41,980 bases of DNA. It comes from Candidatus Nitrosocosmicus sp. Lineage in GTDB: Archaea; Thermoproteota; Nitrososphaeria; Nitrososphaerales; Nitrososphaeraceae. Each line of letters opens with the position of its first letter. The first letter of the stretch is position 1. The stretch spans positions 1 to 41,980 of the forward strand of contig JARFXS010000018.1 of the NCBI GenBank assembly GCA_029194465.1, written 5' to 3'. Positions 17,692 through 25,419 of this stretch are shown piece by piece. The translations under genes and the position numbers were made by a program. A model generated the notes under the pieces. The model saw nothing but the letters and a program-made list of their open reading frames with translations. It made no database searches and was not told where the DNA came from.

Positions 17692-19401
17692 TCATGCACC
17701 AGCCATTCCATTTCGGAGCTCTACTCCTCGATGTTCCTCATTGGATTCAGCTTCTGCTGCTGCCTTATGCATCTCAGACATTGCACATCCCATTTGAGCC
17801 TCTGGTTTGCCCTTTCTCATAATACCACGATACAGCCCAGCTTCTAATGTCTGTCCATGTTCTTTTTCCCAATCTTCAACTGGTATACTGTATTTCTTCT
17901 GTATCCTATCCCGGTACCATTCAGGTATTACATTAAATGCACAGAATGGTACTATACGCAAATCTGGAGTCAAATAGTGAATGTCACATCTCTGTAATCT
18001 CTCTAGATCCTCATTATACTTATCTTGGAAATGCATCATGCCCAAGAATAATGATCTTACATGCCATGAACCTACAGAATCAAAGTTCTGTTTGAGAAGA
18101 ATACTCGAAAACATGCGTCCTAAATCAAGCCCGTATGGTTGTTTACTGCGATCTACGAACTGGTTAAGTTTTCGTATTACTTCCAACATAGTCCAATACC
18201 TGTTCGATCCTGACTTAATCTCTTCAGTTTTTTCTTCGAAATACTCCAAGAGACCCTTTATGTCAACAAAGGAGGTCAAAGGTGTCAGCTTCTTTGTTTG
18301 AACATCTTCAAAAACGTATGTTCCAGCACCACATGCAAAGTGGATTGATAATTCATATTTTGGTTTCTTGCTAAATGCCTCTATCACATTTGTTAAAGGC
18401 ATGCAGGATGGAACCGGAAACCAACCATCTTTTGATATTTCACCGTTAGTTTGTTCTTCAATTCGTTCAATGCAATCAGGTATTGTAATTCTATACTTTT
18501 CTCTTTCTTTTTTACTCATTCGACCAGTTAATGAAACAGGCTGGAAATTTACAGCATGAACTACATCCATGTTTTTTTGAGCAAATCGTATTATGCCACC
18601 TAATTCATGATCATTAATCGATTTTATTACAGTTGGAACAAAAACAACAGTCATACCACACTTCCTTGCAGATTCTAGTGTGTAAGGGACTTCCCAGTGA
18701 TTTTTGGGATTAGTTCTAGCTGTTACTCCATCAAATGACAAGTAGAGATTACTAACTCCAGACATTCTAACTTGTCTCATAGTTTCTGGGGAAAGTGCCA
18801 GTTTTATACCATTAGTGTTGAGTTGTACATGATCCACACCTTCTTCCTTCATTATTTTGATTAGTTCTGTAATGTCGTCTCTTAACATTGGCTCACCACC
18901 AGTAATTTGAATAGAATTGCCTGCTATAGGCCTCTCAGCCTTCAAGGTTTTCATCATTGCACGTACTTGTTCGTGCGAAGGTTCATACAGATAGGCACCC
19001 TCTAACCCCTTTTTAACATAAAAGAAGCAATACCAGCAGGTAAGATCACACCTGTTAGTGACTATCATATTCGCTAAGCCAGAATGTGAAAGATGGTTAG
19101 TACATAACCCACAATTAGTAGGACAGGCACATTTATCAACCATTACATTAGGAGATTGTGCACCTTTTCCATCCATCCAATACGTACTAAATTTCTTGTA
19201 CATTTCATAAGAGCCAAAGTATAATTCCTCACACTCACCATGGCTAGGACAGGTTTTTGTCATGAAAACTTTGCCTTCTCTTTCAAAGACCTCAGCGTCT
19301 AGAATCATATTGCAATCTGGGCATATACTTTGAGTATACCTAATGGTGCGTTTAGAACCAATAGTTTTACTAGTTAAATTGGAAATTTGTATTAGATCCA
19401 T
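17692..19401 (-). CDS. tes: Radical SAM enzyme, tetraether lipid synthase (Tes) type
   Basis: This is a 569-residue radical SAM protein. The [4Fe-4S]-SAM motif is C118-x3-C122-x2-C125 (TNRCDLTCWYC), followed by the SAM-binding ITGGEPMLRDD. Before it stand a rubredoxin-like pair (C27-x2-C30, and C51) and a second cysteine group C93, C97, C100 (CPTNCGLC). That layout is typical of the MJ0619/Tes family, which joins two archaeol chains tail to tail to form membrane-spanning tetraether (GDGT) lipids. Thaumarchaea make GDGTs, so the role fits. The exact reaction of this copy is inferred from family similarity. It is transcribed divergently from a TrmB-type regulator. Confidence 0.75.
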   Translation of the reverse strand: MDLIQISNLTSKTIGSKRTIRYTQSICPDCNMILDAEVFEREGKVFMTKTCPSHGECEELYFGSYEMYKKFSTYWMDGKGAQSPNVMVDKCACPTNCGLCTNHLSHSGLANMIVTNRCDLTCWYCFFYVKKGLEGAYLYEPSHEQVRAMMKTLKAERPIAGNSIQITGGEPMLRDDITELIKIMKEEGVDHVQLNTNGIKLALSPETMRQVRMSGVSNLYLSFDGVTARTNPKNHWEVPYTLESARKCGMTVVFVPTVIKSINDHELGGIIRFAQKNMDVVHAVNFQPVSLTGRMSKKEREKYRITIPDCIERIEEQTNGEISKDGWFPVPSCMPLTNVIEAFSKKPKYELSIHFACGAGTYVFEDVQTKKLTPLTSFVDIKGLLEYFEEKTEEIKSGSNRYWTMLEVIRKLNQFVDRSKQPYGLDLGRMFSSILLKQNFDSVGSWHVRSLFLGMMHFQDKYNEDLERLQRCDIHYLTPDLRIVPFCAFNVIPEWYRDRIQKKYSIPVEDWEKEHGQTLEAGLYRGIMRKGKPEAQMGCAMSEMHKAAAEAESNEEHRGVELRNGMAGA

Positions 19402-19532
19402 AATGTTGACCTTTAATACTGCACTTGATTAACTTTATAAAGATGATCTGACAAATCCTACGGTGTTTAGTTAGTAAAGTACAATATAGATGAAAGATTT
19501 AATATCCAAGTTTCAACTAGTCACATAAAACT

Positions 19533-20306
19533 ATGGAAATTAGCGACAAGGCCAAGAAATCTATGGAAAGCCTTGGATTAACAAACTACGAAATTCGGGT
19601 ATATACTTCGTTGTTGTTTGCCAGTTCAAATACGGCATCAGAAATCAGTAAGAAATCAGGAGTACCATACTCAAAAATCTATGATGTCCTAAATAGTCTG
19701 TATGTAAGAGGATGGATATATTCGGATAACCAAAGGCCACAGAATTTTTTTCCTAAATCGCCATCAAATGCAGTGGAAGCCATGATGATAGAAATGGAGA
19801 ACAATTTGAGAAGTAATAAAAATGTCATTATCAATGAATTAATGCCGATTTATGAAAAAACTGGATTGAAAGAAAAACCAGATATCTGGGTGGTAAGTGG
19901 ATTATACAACATAGCAATAAAAGTTACTGAAATAATCCAATCAACAAAGGAAGAGCTTTTAATAGCCATACCCAAAATTCCAGAGAATGTCGTAAAATCG
20001 ATTCAACCAGTACTTCGTGAACTCTTTGAAAAAGGAGTAAAAATTATTATTTTAGCGTCCGATGAAACTAATAGTGATACCGTAAAAGCAATGTCCAGAG
20101 TAGCTGAAGTGAGACTCAAGAATGATATGTTTGGTGGAGGAGTCATAGGAGATTCCAGACACGTACTAATTCTACTTGGAGAAGGAAAAAACGATCAAAC
20201 GACAGCCTCCAGCTATGACACTATAGCCATATGGGCAGAGCATACTGGATTAGCCAGTTTTGCTAAAGATTATTTCCATTATTTGTGGCAAGATGCAAAA
20301 GGATAA
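19533..20306 (+). CDS. TrmB-family transcriptional regulator
   Basis: The N-terminal winged helix (about 10-80) carries the TrmB signature: LGLTNYEIRVYTSLL, then ASEISKKSGVPYSKIYDVLNSL and QRPQNFFPKSP. A helical linker (about 85-115) leads to a C-terminal sensor domain of the phospholipase-D-like type seen in TrmB proteins (ELLIAIPKIPENV, then VKIIILASD and GGGVIGDSRHVLILLGEG). TrmB proteins usually bind sugars or related effectors. The effector here cannot be read. Its divergent placement 131 bases from tes makes that gene the first candidate target. Confidence 0.87.
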   Translation: MEISDKAKKSMESLGLTNYEIRVYTSLLFASSNTASEISKKSGVPYSKIYDVLNSLYVRGWIYSDNQRPQNFFPKSPSNAVEAMMIEMENNLRSNKNVIINELMPIYEKTGLKEKPDIWVVSGLYNIAIKVTEIIQSTKEELLIAIPKIPENVVKSIQPVLRELFEKGVKIIILASDETNSDTVKAMSRVAEVRLKNDMFGGGVIGDSRHVLILLGEGKNDQTTASSYDTIAIWAEHTGLASFAKDYFHYLWQDAKG

Positions 20307-20320
20307 TTTGGATAGCTAAA

Positions 20321-20330
20321 GCCTTATAAC
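20321..20330 (+). promoter_or_regulatory. TATA-like box upstream of the candidate small RNA
   Basis: gccttataac is centred near 20327, about 25 bases before the first base of the paired end of the candidate RNA at 20351. This is the normal archaeal TATA-to-start distance. Confidence 0.35.
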
Positions 20331-20350
20331 AGATTAGTCTAAAAGTAGTA

Positions 20351-20418
20351 AGGACAAACAATGATATGAAAAGCCCTACTGAGTAGATGAAGTAGATCTT
20401 GAGTAAAGAGTTTGTCCT
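20351..20418 (+). ncRNA. Candidate C/D-box-like small RNA with closing stem
   Basis: AGGACAAAC (20351-20359) pairs perfectly with GTTTGTCCT (20410-20418), enclosing 50 bases. Inside, in order, are a C-box-like AATGATATGA, a perfect CTGA (D'-like), a C'-like AGATGAA and a D-like TTGAG. The spacing of about 11 bases between the first two fits an archaeal guide RNA. Two boxes deviate from consensus, and a 9-bp closing stem is longer than usual. A simple structured RNA or a terminator are alternatives. A TATA-like element lies at the right distance upstream. Confidence 0.38.
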
Positions 20419-20511
20419 AATTAGTTTGTAATTGTTCATAAAAATATATTTTAAATTTGGATATCAAATACATATATTCATTGAATTAATAACACATAAT
20501 GTAGAATAGTA

Positions 20512-20937
20512 GTGGTCCATATAGAAACTACATCATCATTGGAAAGTTTTAGAAAATTTGTAATTTTCAGCACTTGTAAATCATTCATTCCTAGTAATTA
20601 TCATAGAGATCCAGACATGTTTTCGGAGAGAGACGCTAGACCAAGCGATATCTCTGTTGAAACAGTAGATAAAATCATGGTAAAAAAATTAAGAGAAATT
20701 ACATTTGTAAATGCAAAAGAAATATTTGGAATAATCTATTCATTGAAAACTGGAAATACCATTTTGAAATGGAGACAATTAAAGAACAATAATGGAAAAG
20801 TTATGGGCGAAGCATCACCTAGCGCATTAACCAATTTGTTTGAATCAGGTGTTTTAACCAAACCTTGGTTTGAACGCTATTTAAAGTCCCAAAAACAGGA
20901 TGAAGATTTGGTTAAATATGGTACAAACAAAAAATGA
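20512..20937 (+). CDS. Uncharacterised protein translationally coupled to pelota
   Basis: The frame opens with GTG at 20512. The ATG at 20617 (MFSERDARPSD) is an alternative start and may be the real one, giving 106 residues. The body is basic and helical: DKIMVKKLREITFVNAKEIFG, then KWRQLKNNNG and a C-terminal WFERYLKSQKQDEDL. I recognise no family and see no metal or nucleotide motif. The stop overlaps the start of pelA by four bases, so both come from one mRNA and their amounts are probably tied. A role near ribosome rescue is only guilt by association. Confidence 0.6.
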   Translation: MVHIETTSSLESFRKFVIFSTCKSFIPSNYHRDPDMFSERDARPSDISVETVDKIMVKKLREITFVNAKEIFGIIYSLKTGNTILKWRQLKNNNGKVMGEASPSALTNLFESGVLTKPWFERYLKSQKQDEDLVKYGTNKK

Positions 20938-22007
20938 AATTCACTAAAGTAAAGGATTCAGAAAACAAAATAGTCTTAACCTTAGAAGAACCAGATGATC
21001 TTTTTAGTCTAAGAAGAGTAATAGATGTAGGAGACAGCATTATTGCCGATACTACTAGGGTAATCAAACAAGATAATGAATACGCTAGACCAGACAAAGG
21101 AGAAAGAATCAAAATCAGGATAATTCTAAGAATAGAAAAAATTGGCTTTGATGATGCAATAGACAGGTTGAAGGTATCAGGAGTAATAATCACTTCAAAC
21201 AATGAAAACATACCCAAGGGTTTACACCATTCTATTAATGTAAAAATCAATGATACGATCATCTTAGAAAAATCAAATTGGAACGAAAACTACATAAAAA
21301 TACTATCGAAGTCGGCTCTTGAATTCAAATATTTATTTATCTCAATAGACTCACAAGAGACAGCTATTGCAAAATTAACTGGAACTAATTTGAAAATAAC
21401 TCCTAACATACATTCCGGAAAGAGTGGTAAAAGATACGTTACTGATCAAAGAAATGAGTCGAGCAATAAGATCTATTTTGAGAATATAAGAACTGCCTTA
21501 GATATTCATTTAGAAGAACATGGAATAAAAATAGTAATATTTGGTCCCGGAGAGACAAAGAGAAGATTCCTTAATCATCTAATGGGGAAAAACGAAGTCT
21601 ATCAAGACAAAGATTTCGTAATAGCGGACGGTATTGAAACGGCTGGTGAAGACGGGATTTATGTATTTTTGAGATCAGAAGCCATGAAGGATCTTATGTC
21701 CAGTAGCAAAATTGCCATGGTTTCTACGATTCTAGATAGAGTGATGCAACAAATAAACAATGGAGAAAAAAAATATGCAATGGGAATAAAAGAGGTAGAA
21801 TATGCTAATTCATTAAATTCCATCGATTCGCTGGTTTATTCTGATAAGGTTTTTTCAGAAATAAAAGAAAACGAATTCATAAAACTACTAAACAATATGG
21901 AATACAATAATGTAAAAATTTATGCAACTGATTCAACTACCGATATTGGTTTAAGAGTGTCATCACTAGGGGGAATAATTGCATTATTACGGTATCGAAT
22001 AAATTAA
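20934..22007 (+). CDS. pelA: Pelota (Dom34) mRNA surveillance/ribosome rescue factor
   Basis: aPelota works with aEF1A and ABCE1 to split ribosomes stalled on broken or stop-less mRNA. All three domains of the eRF1-like architecture are visible in 357 residues. The N-terminal Sm-like domain includes EEPDDLFSLRRVIDVGDSI, the basic segment with YARPDKGERIKIRI, and GLHHSINV. The central domain includes FGPGETKRRFL. The C-terminal domain has YSDKVFSEIKENEF and TDIGLRVSSLGGIIALLRY. The GGQ of true release factors is absent, as expected. A hairpin follows the stop codon. Confidence 0.95.
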   Translation: MKFTKVKDSENKIVLTLEEPDDLFSLRRVIDVGDSIIADTTRVIKQDNEYARPDKGERIKIRIILRIEKIGFDDAIDRLKVSGVIITSNNENIPKGLHHSINVKINDTIILEKSNWNENYIKILSKSALEFKYLFISIDSQETAIAKLTGTNLKITPNIHSGKSGKRYVTDQRNESSNKIYFENIRTALDIHLEEHGIKIVIFGPGETKRRFLNHLMGKNEVYQDKDFVIADGIETAGEDGIYVFLRSEAMKDLMSSSKIAMVSTILDRVMQQINNGEKKYAMGIKEVEYANSLNSIDSLVYSDKVFSEIKENEFIKLLNNMEYNNVKIYATDSTTDIGLRVSSLGGIIALLRYRIN

Positions 22008-22009
22008 AG

Positions 22010-22058
22010 TTTGATTTGGATTCGTGCAACACAATGATATATTATGAACCAAATCAAA
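22010..22058 (+). terminator. Ten-base-pair hairpin after pelA
   Basis: TTTGATTTGG (22010-22019) pairs perfectly with CCAAATCAAA (22049-22058) around a 29-base loop, starting three bases after the pelA stop. It could end the pelA transcript or protect its 3' end. There is no T-run, so it is not a canonical terminator. Confidence 0.35.
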
Positions 22059-22181
22059 AAACTTTCAATATGGATATATTTGAATTAAAGTTCACAAAAT
22101 AATAATTTATTCATTAGATTTTGAATTCTGAGACTTCGAAAAATTCAAAAACACAGTATCAATTCAAATTAGAAATTAGGA

Positions 22182-22520
22182 TCAATCGTGTGTATTGTTA
22201 ACAAGCCATGAGAGATATTCCGAAGAAACATCATCCATCTTGATAATGACAATTTCAGGTACTTTATATGGATGATGGACCAGAATTTCAGCCTTCAAGG
22301 TTTTGATATGGCTCGATGTGGTCTTAAAAAAAGCGATAAATTCTTCTTCTTGTTTCAATTCAGATTCCCAAACATACAAAGAATTTACTCGTGTATAATT
22401 TACGCATGCACATAATTTCTTCTCCACCACAAGTGTCTTTGATAGATTGATTAAAGATTGTTCATCGGAGAAGGTAGATATCATAATTATACCATTACAA
22501 CTAGACTGTTCATCATGCAT
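22182..22520 (-). CDS. cutA: CutA-type divalent cation tolerance protein
   Basis: This is a 112-residue trimeric ferredoxin-like-fold protein. The motifs are ISTFSDEQSLINLSKTLV at the start, KLCACVNYTRVNSLYVWESEL in the middle and EILVHHPYKVPEIVIIKMDD near the end; the conserved Tyr-Lys-Val-Pro-Glu-Ile is complete. CutA binds divalent metals in vitro and is widely conserved, but its physiological role is unsettled. The N-terminal MHDEQSSCNG extension is slightly longer than usual. The gene is monocistronic, convergent with pelA and divergent from the peptidase. Confidence 0.9.
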   Translation of the reverse strand: MHDEQSSCNGIIMISTFSDEQSLINLSKTLVVEKKLCACVNYTRVNSLYVWESELKQEEEFIAFFKTTSSHIKTLKAEILVHHPYKVPEIVIIKMDDVSSEYLSWLVNNTHD

Positions 22521-22720
22521 TTGTATTCATTTACTTTATGTGATAAATTCTATTTATTGGTATACAATTGAGGCTCATTATATGGAACTAGTTATTTGGG
22601 TCAGACACCATTCCCAGAACATCAAAAGGTCATCCATGAAACTTATCTTGAAATATATGAGATGGACCAATAATGCAAATATAAATAAGATCACTCTAAT
22701 CTAATTTTTACAATCAATTC

Positions 22721-24157
22721 ATGAAAATAGATAATATAAGGAACATATTAGAAAACGCTCACATAATTCAAAATGAGGAAACATATTACCAATTTGCGGG
22801 TCTAAAGTATAATCCCGCCATAATTCAAGAGATATCAAAATTGAAGATTCAAGGTTGTCGGTTATTTTTGAAATCTTTTGATACCCCTAGAGAATTGTTT
22901 TTGTCATCCATAGAAAGTCTCGCAGAAGATAAAACTAAAAGCTTAGAGCGTGAATTACATGAGATCAGAAATAAGAAATTAGTAGACAAGAGGTACAGGA
23001 TTGATGATAACTATGTAAACTGGAGCAACTGGAGACAATTTAACGCGATAGAAACAAATCATAATTATAGAAAGAATGTTTTTGATTGTTTTATAGAGAA
23101 AACAGAATTGATAAAACCAGTTATAGAAAAGAGATTCAACAAGATTAGGAATATTTACGAATATGATGGAAGAATGAATCCTCTGCATGGATATTTAGAA
23201 AGTGAAGGGGTATCGTATTATAAGTTAAAAGAATTTGTAGAGAATCTAGCAAATTCAACAAGCAAACTATTTAACGAAAGACTAGTTGCTCTATCTAACA
23301 AAATTTTTGATAGAAATCCAGAATATTATGATGATTTTTACTATTTTAGGAACAGAGTTTTTAAAGACATCTCAGACGAATTTGCTAAAGCAAATCCTAT
23401 TTCAACTATTATCAAGACTCTAAGGGATTTAGGAATGAATGTAAAAAAAATATCTTTTGATTCAGAGGATAGAAAAAATAAATATCCATCTCCCATCTGC
23501 TTTTTTATACACATTCCTTCAGATATAAGAATTCTTTATAGAGAGGAAAGTCCATATTTTGATTTTCAAGGATGTTTTCATGAATCAGGACACGCGATGC
23601 ATGCAACCTCGATTGATCCTAGTTTAGAATATGAAAAAAATACCATATTCCAATGGGAATTAACGAAATCTTTCAATCTTCTTGGAAAGACTAACTAGAA
23701 ATCAGAAATATTTGGAAAACAATTAAAGATATTAAATAAAGGAAAAGCTGATAAAATAATTGAACTAAATAATTTTATGGAATTATTTTTCGTGACTTTC
23801 TATTCTGCAAACTCGTTAACAAAAATGGATTTTTGGATGAATAAACGGTCCATCGAAAATACTAATAAAATTTACTCATCGATGATGAAAAAATATACAA
23901 ATATTGAAATGCCACAGCATTGGATGCTTCACCACATAATGCCAGAATCAATAATGTATGTACCTAGTTATTTATTAGCTGCTGTAAGAGCTGCAGAGTT
24001 GGAAAAAAAAATTGAAGAACTATACGGGGAAAATTGGTGGGAATCAGAAGAAGCCGGAAAATATTTAAGAAGCATGATGAAAGATGGTGCAAATATTAAT
24101 TTACAAGAATTTTCCAAGTTAGATTCAAGGGTGTTTTTGAAAGAGATTACTCGGTAG
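22721..24157 (+). pseudogene. M3-like zinc metallopeptidase (oligoendopeptidase type) with in-frame amber codon
   Basis: One continuous frame of about 478 codons is interrupted only by a TAG at 23696-23698. Before it lie a helical N-terminal part and the zinc site GCFHESGHAMHA (HExxH), with a candidate third ligand Glu 22 residues on (FQWELTKSF). After it the frame continues with no shift: KSEIFGKQLKILNKGKADK and on through PQHWMLHHIMPESIMYVPSY, a typical helical C-terminus of M3/M32-like peptidases, ending at TAG 24155-24157. Such enzymes degrade peptides in the cytoplasm. If TAG stops translation, the product ends at 325 residues, keeping the zinc site but losing the lid and substrate helices. 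The break could be a sequencing error, a new pseudogene or readthrough. Confidence 0.75.
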
Positions 24158-24379
24158 GAAACGATACAATGTTTCTCATGATCAGGAAAATGTTCTCTTA
24201 AAAATTGATCAGTTTGTAAAGTTTTAGTCCAATTATTAAAGATTAATGTAAGTTTGATTTTGTAAAATGTGAGAAAGTTAAAGCTCACCTCATGTGTAAA
24301 ACTCATAAATATTAACCGTAAATGGAACATTTGACTTGTGTGTCATTAAACTCGATAAATAATACATAAAGTATCATCA

Positions 24380-24412
24380 CCCTAATTTAATTTAGCTTAG
24401 GGCAACTTTTTT
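24380..24412 (+). terminator. Hairpin plus T-run between peptidase and pyrB
   Basis: CCCTAA (24380-24385) pairs with TTAGGG (24397-24402) and six T follow at 24407-24412, an intrinsic-terminator shape on the plus strand. It is 220 bases after the peptidase stop. A second small dyad, GTGAG/CTCAC, is at 24269-24288. The convergent pyrB gene ends four bases beyond the T-run. Confidence 0.4.
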
Positions 24413-24415
24413 AGA

Positions 24416-25354
24416 TTAGAAGGGTTCTTCATGCAGTAATGCAGACAACAAGGCTGCCCTTAACTCTTTTCCGTAAGCAGCTTGCTTAAAATAAAGAGCA
24501 TTTACTGTATTATCAATTGATGGAGATATTTCATCAACTCTAGGTAATGGGTGTAAAATAGAAACATCAGGTTTTGACTTTTTCAAGATATTTTCATCAA
24601 TAGTATACAATCCTTGAATTTTTTTATATTCTTGAAGATCCGGAAATCGTTCTCTTTGAATACGTGTTACATATATAACGTCTAATTTTTCTAACAAGTC
24701 ATCAGATAATTCGATATGATGATACATTTTTACCTTCGTGGAGATATCGTATATCGATTCACTTCGAACTCGTAGTATAGACGGCGAAACAAGATGAATT
24801 TCGACTTTATAATTAGACAGGGCATAGATTAGAGAATATACCGTACGGCCATACTTTAGATCTCCTATTATTCCAATAGATAAACCATCGATTCTTTTTT
24901 TTTCTTTGAATATGGTGTAAATGTCTAACATAGCTTGAGTAGGATGTTCTTCGCTTCCGCTACCCCCATTTATCACAGGTTTTTCTGATATTTCACAAGC
25001 ATATCTACTAGAACCATCAGAAGGATGACGTATCAATATAATATCGGAGTATAATGAGATGGTCTTAATGGTATCAGCATAACTTTCACCTTTCATGATA
25101 GATGAAGAATCCACATCCGATATTCCCAAAGATCTGCCTCCAATGGAGGACATAGCAGATTCGAAACTTAATCGGGTTCTAGTACTATATTCATAAAAAA
25201 TATATCCGAGAATTAAGCCTTTTGCGATTTCCCCACGCTCTCTTGATTTCAAAGTTCTTATTTTATCAGTAATACCAAAGAGAAAAGTAAAATCATCTAT
25301 ATTGAAATCACGAATGGATACTATATTACGATTGAAAAATCTATTTTTAATCAT
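24416..25354 (-). CDS. pyrB: Aspartate carbamoyltransferase catalytic subunit
   Basis: It joins carbamoyl phosphate and aspartate in de novo pyrimidine synthesis. The carbamoyl-phosphate site FYEYSTRTRLSFESAM (about residues 52-67) is followed by MKGESYADTIKT, EHPTQAMLDIYTI and the aspartate-domain LHPLPRVDEI. The 312-residue length is typical. The regulatory subunit pyrI is not adjacent. The gene follows nrdJ by about 65 bases on the same strand, placing pyrimidine supply next to deoxyribonucleotide synthesis, possibly in one transcription unit. Confidence 0.95.
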   Translation of the reverse strand: MIKNRFFNRNIVSIRDFNIDDFTFLFGITDKIRTLKSRERGEIAKGLILGYIFYEYSTRTRLSFESAMSSIGGRSLGISDVDSSSIMKGESYADTIKTISLYSDIILIRHPSDGSSRYACEISEKPVINGGSGSEEHPTQAMLDIYTIFKEKKRIDGLSIGIIGDLKYGRTVYSLIYALSNYKVEIHLVSPSILRVRSESIYDISTKVKMYHHIELSDDLLEKLDVIYVTRIQRERFPDLQEYKKIQGLYTIDENILKKSKPDVSILHPLPRVDEISPSIDNTVNALYFKQAAYGKELRAALLSALLHEEPF

Positions 25355-25419
25355 GAATAACCATGTAATTAATACTTGTTAAAATATGCCATCATTCAGT
25401 AGACAGCAAGGATAAAAAA

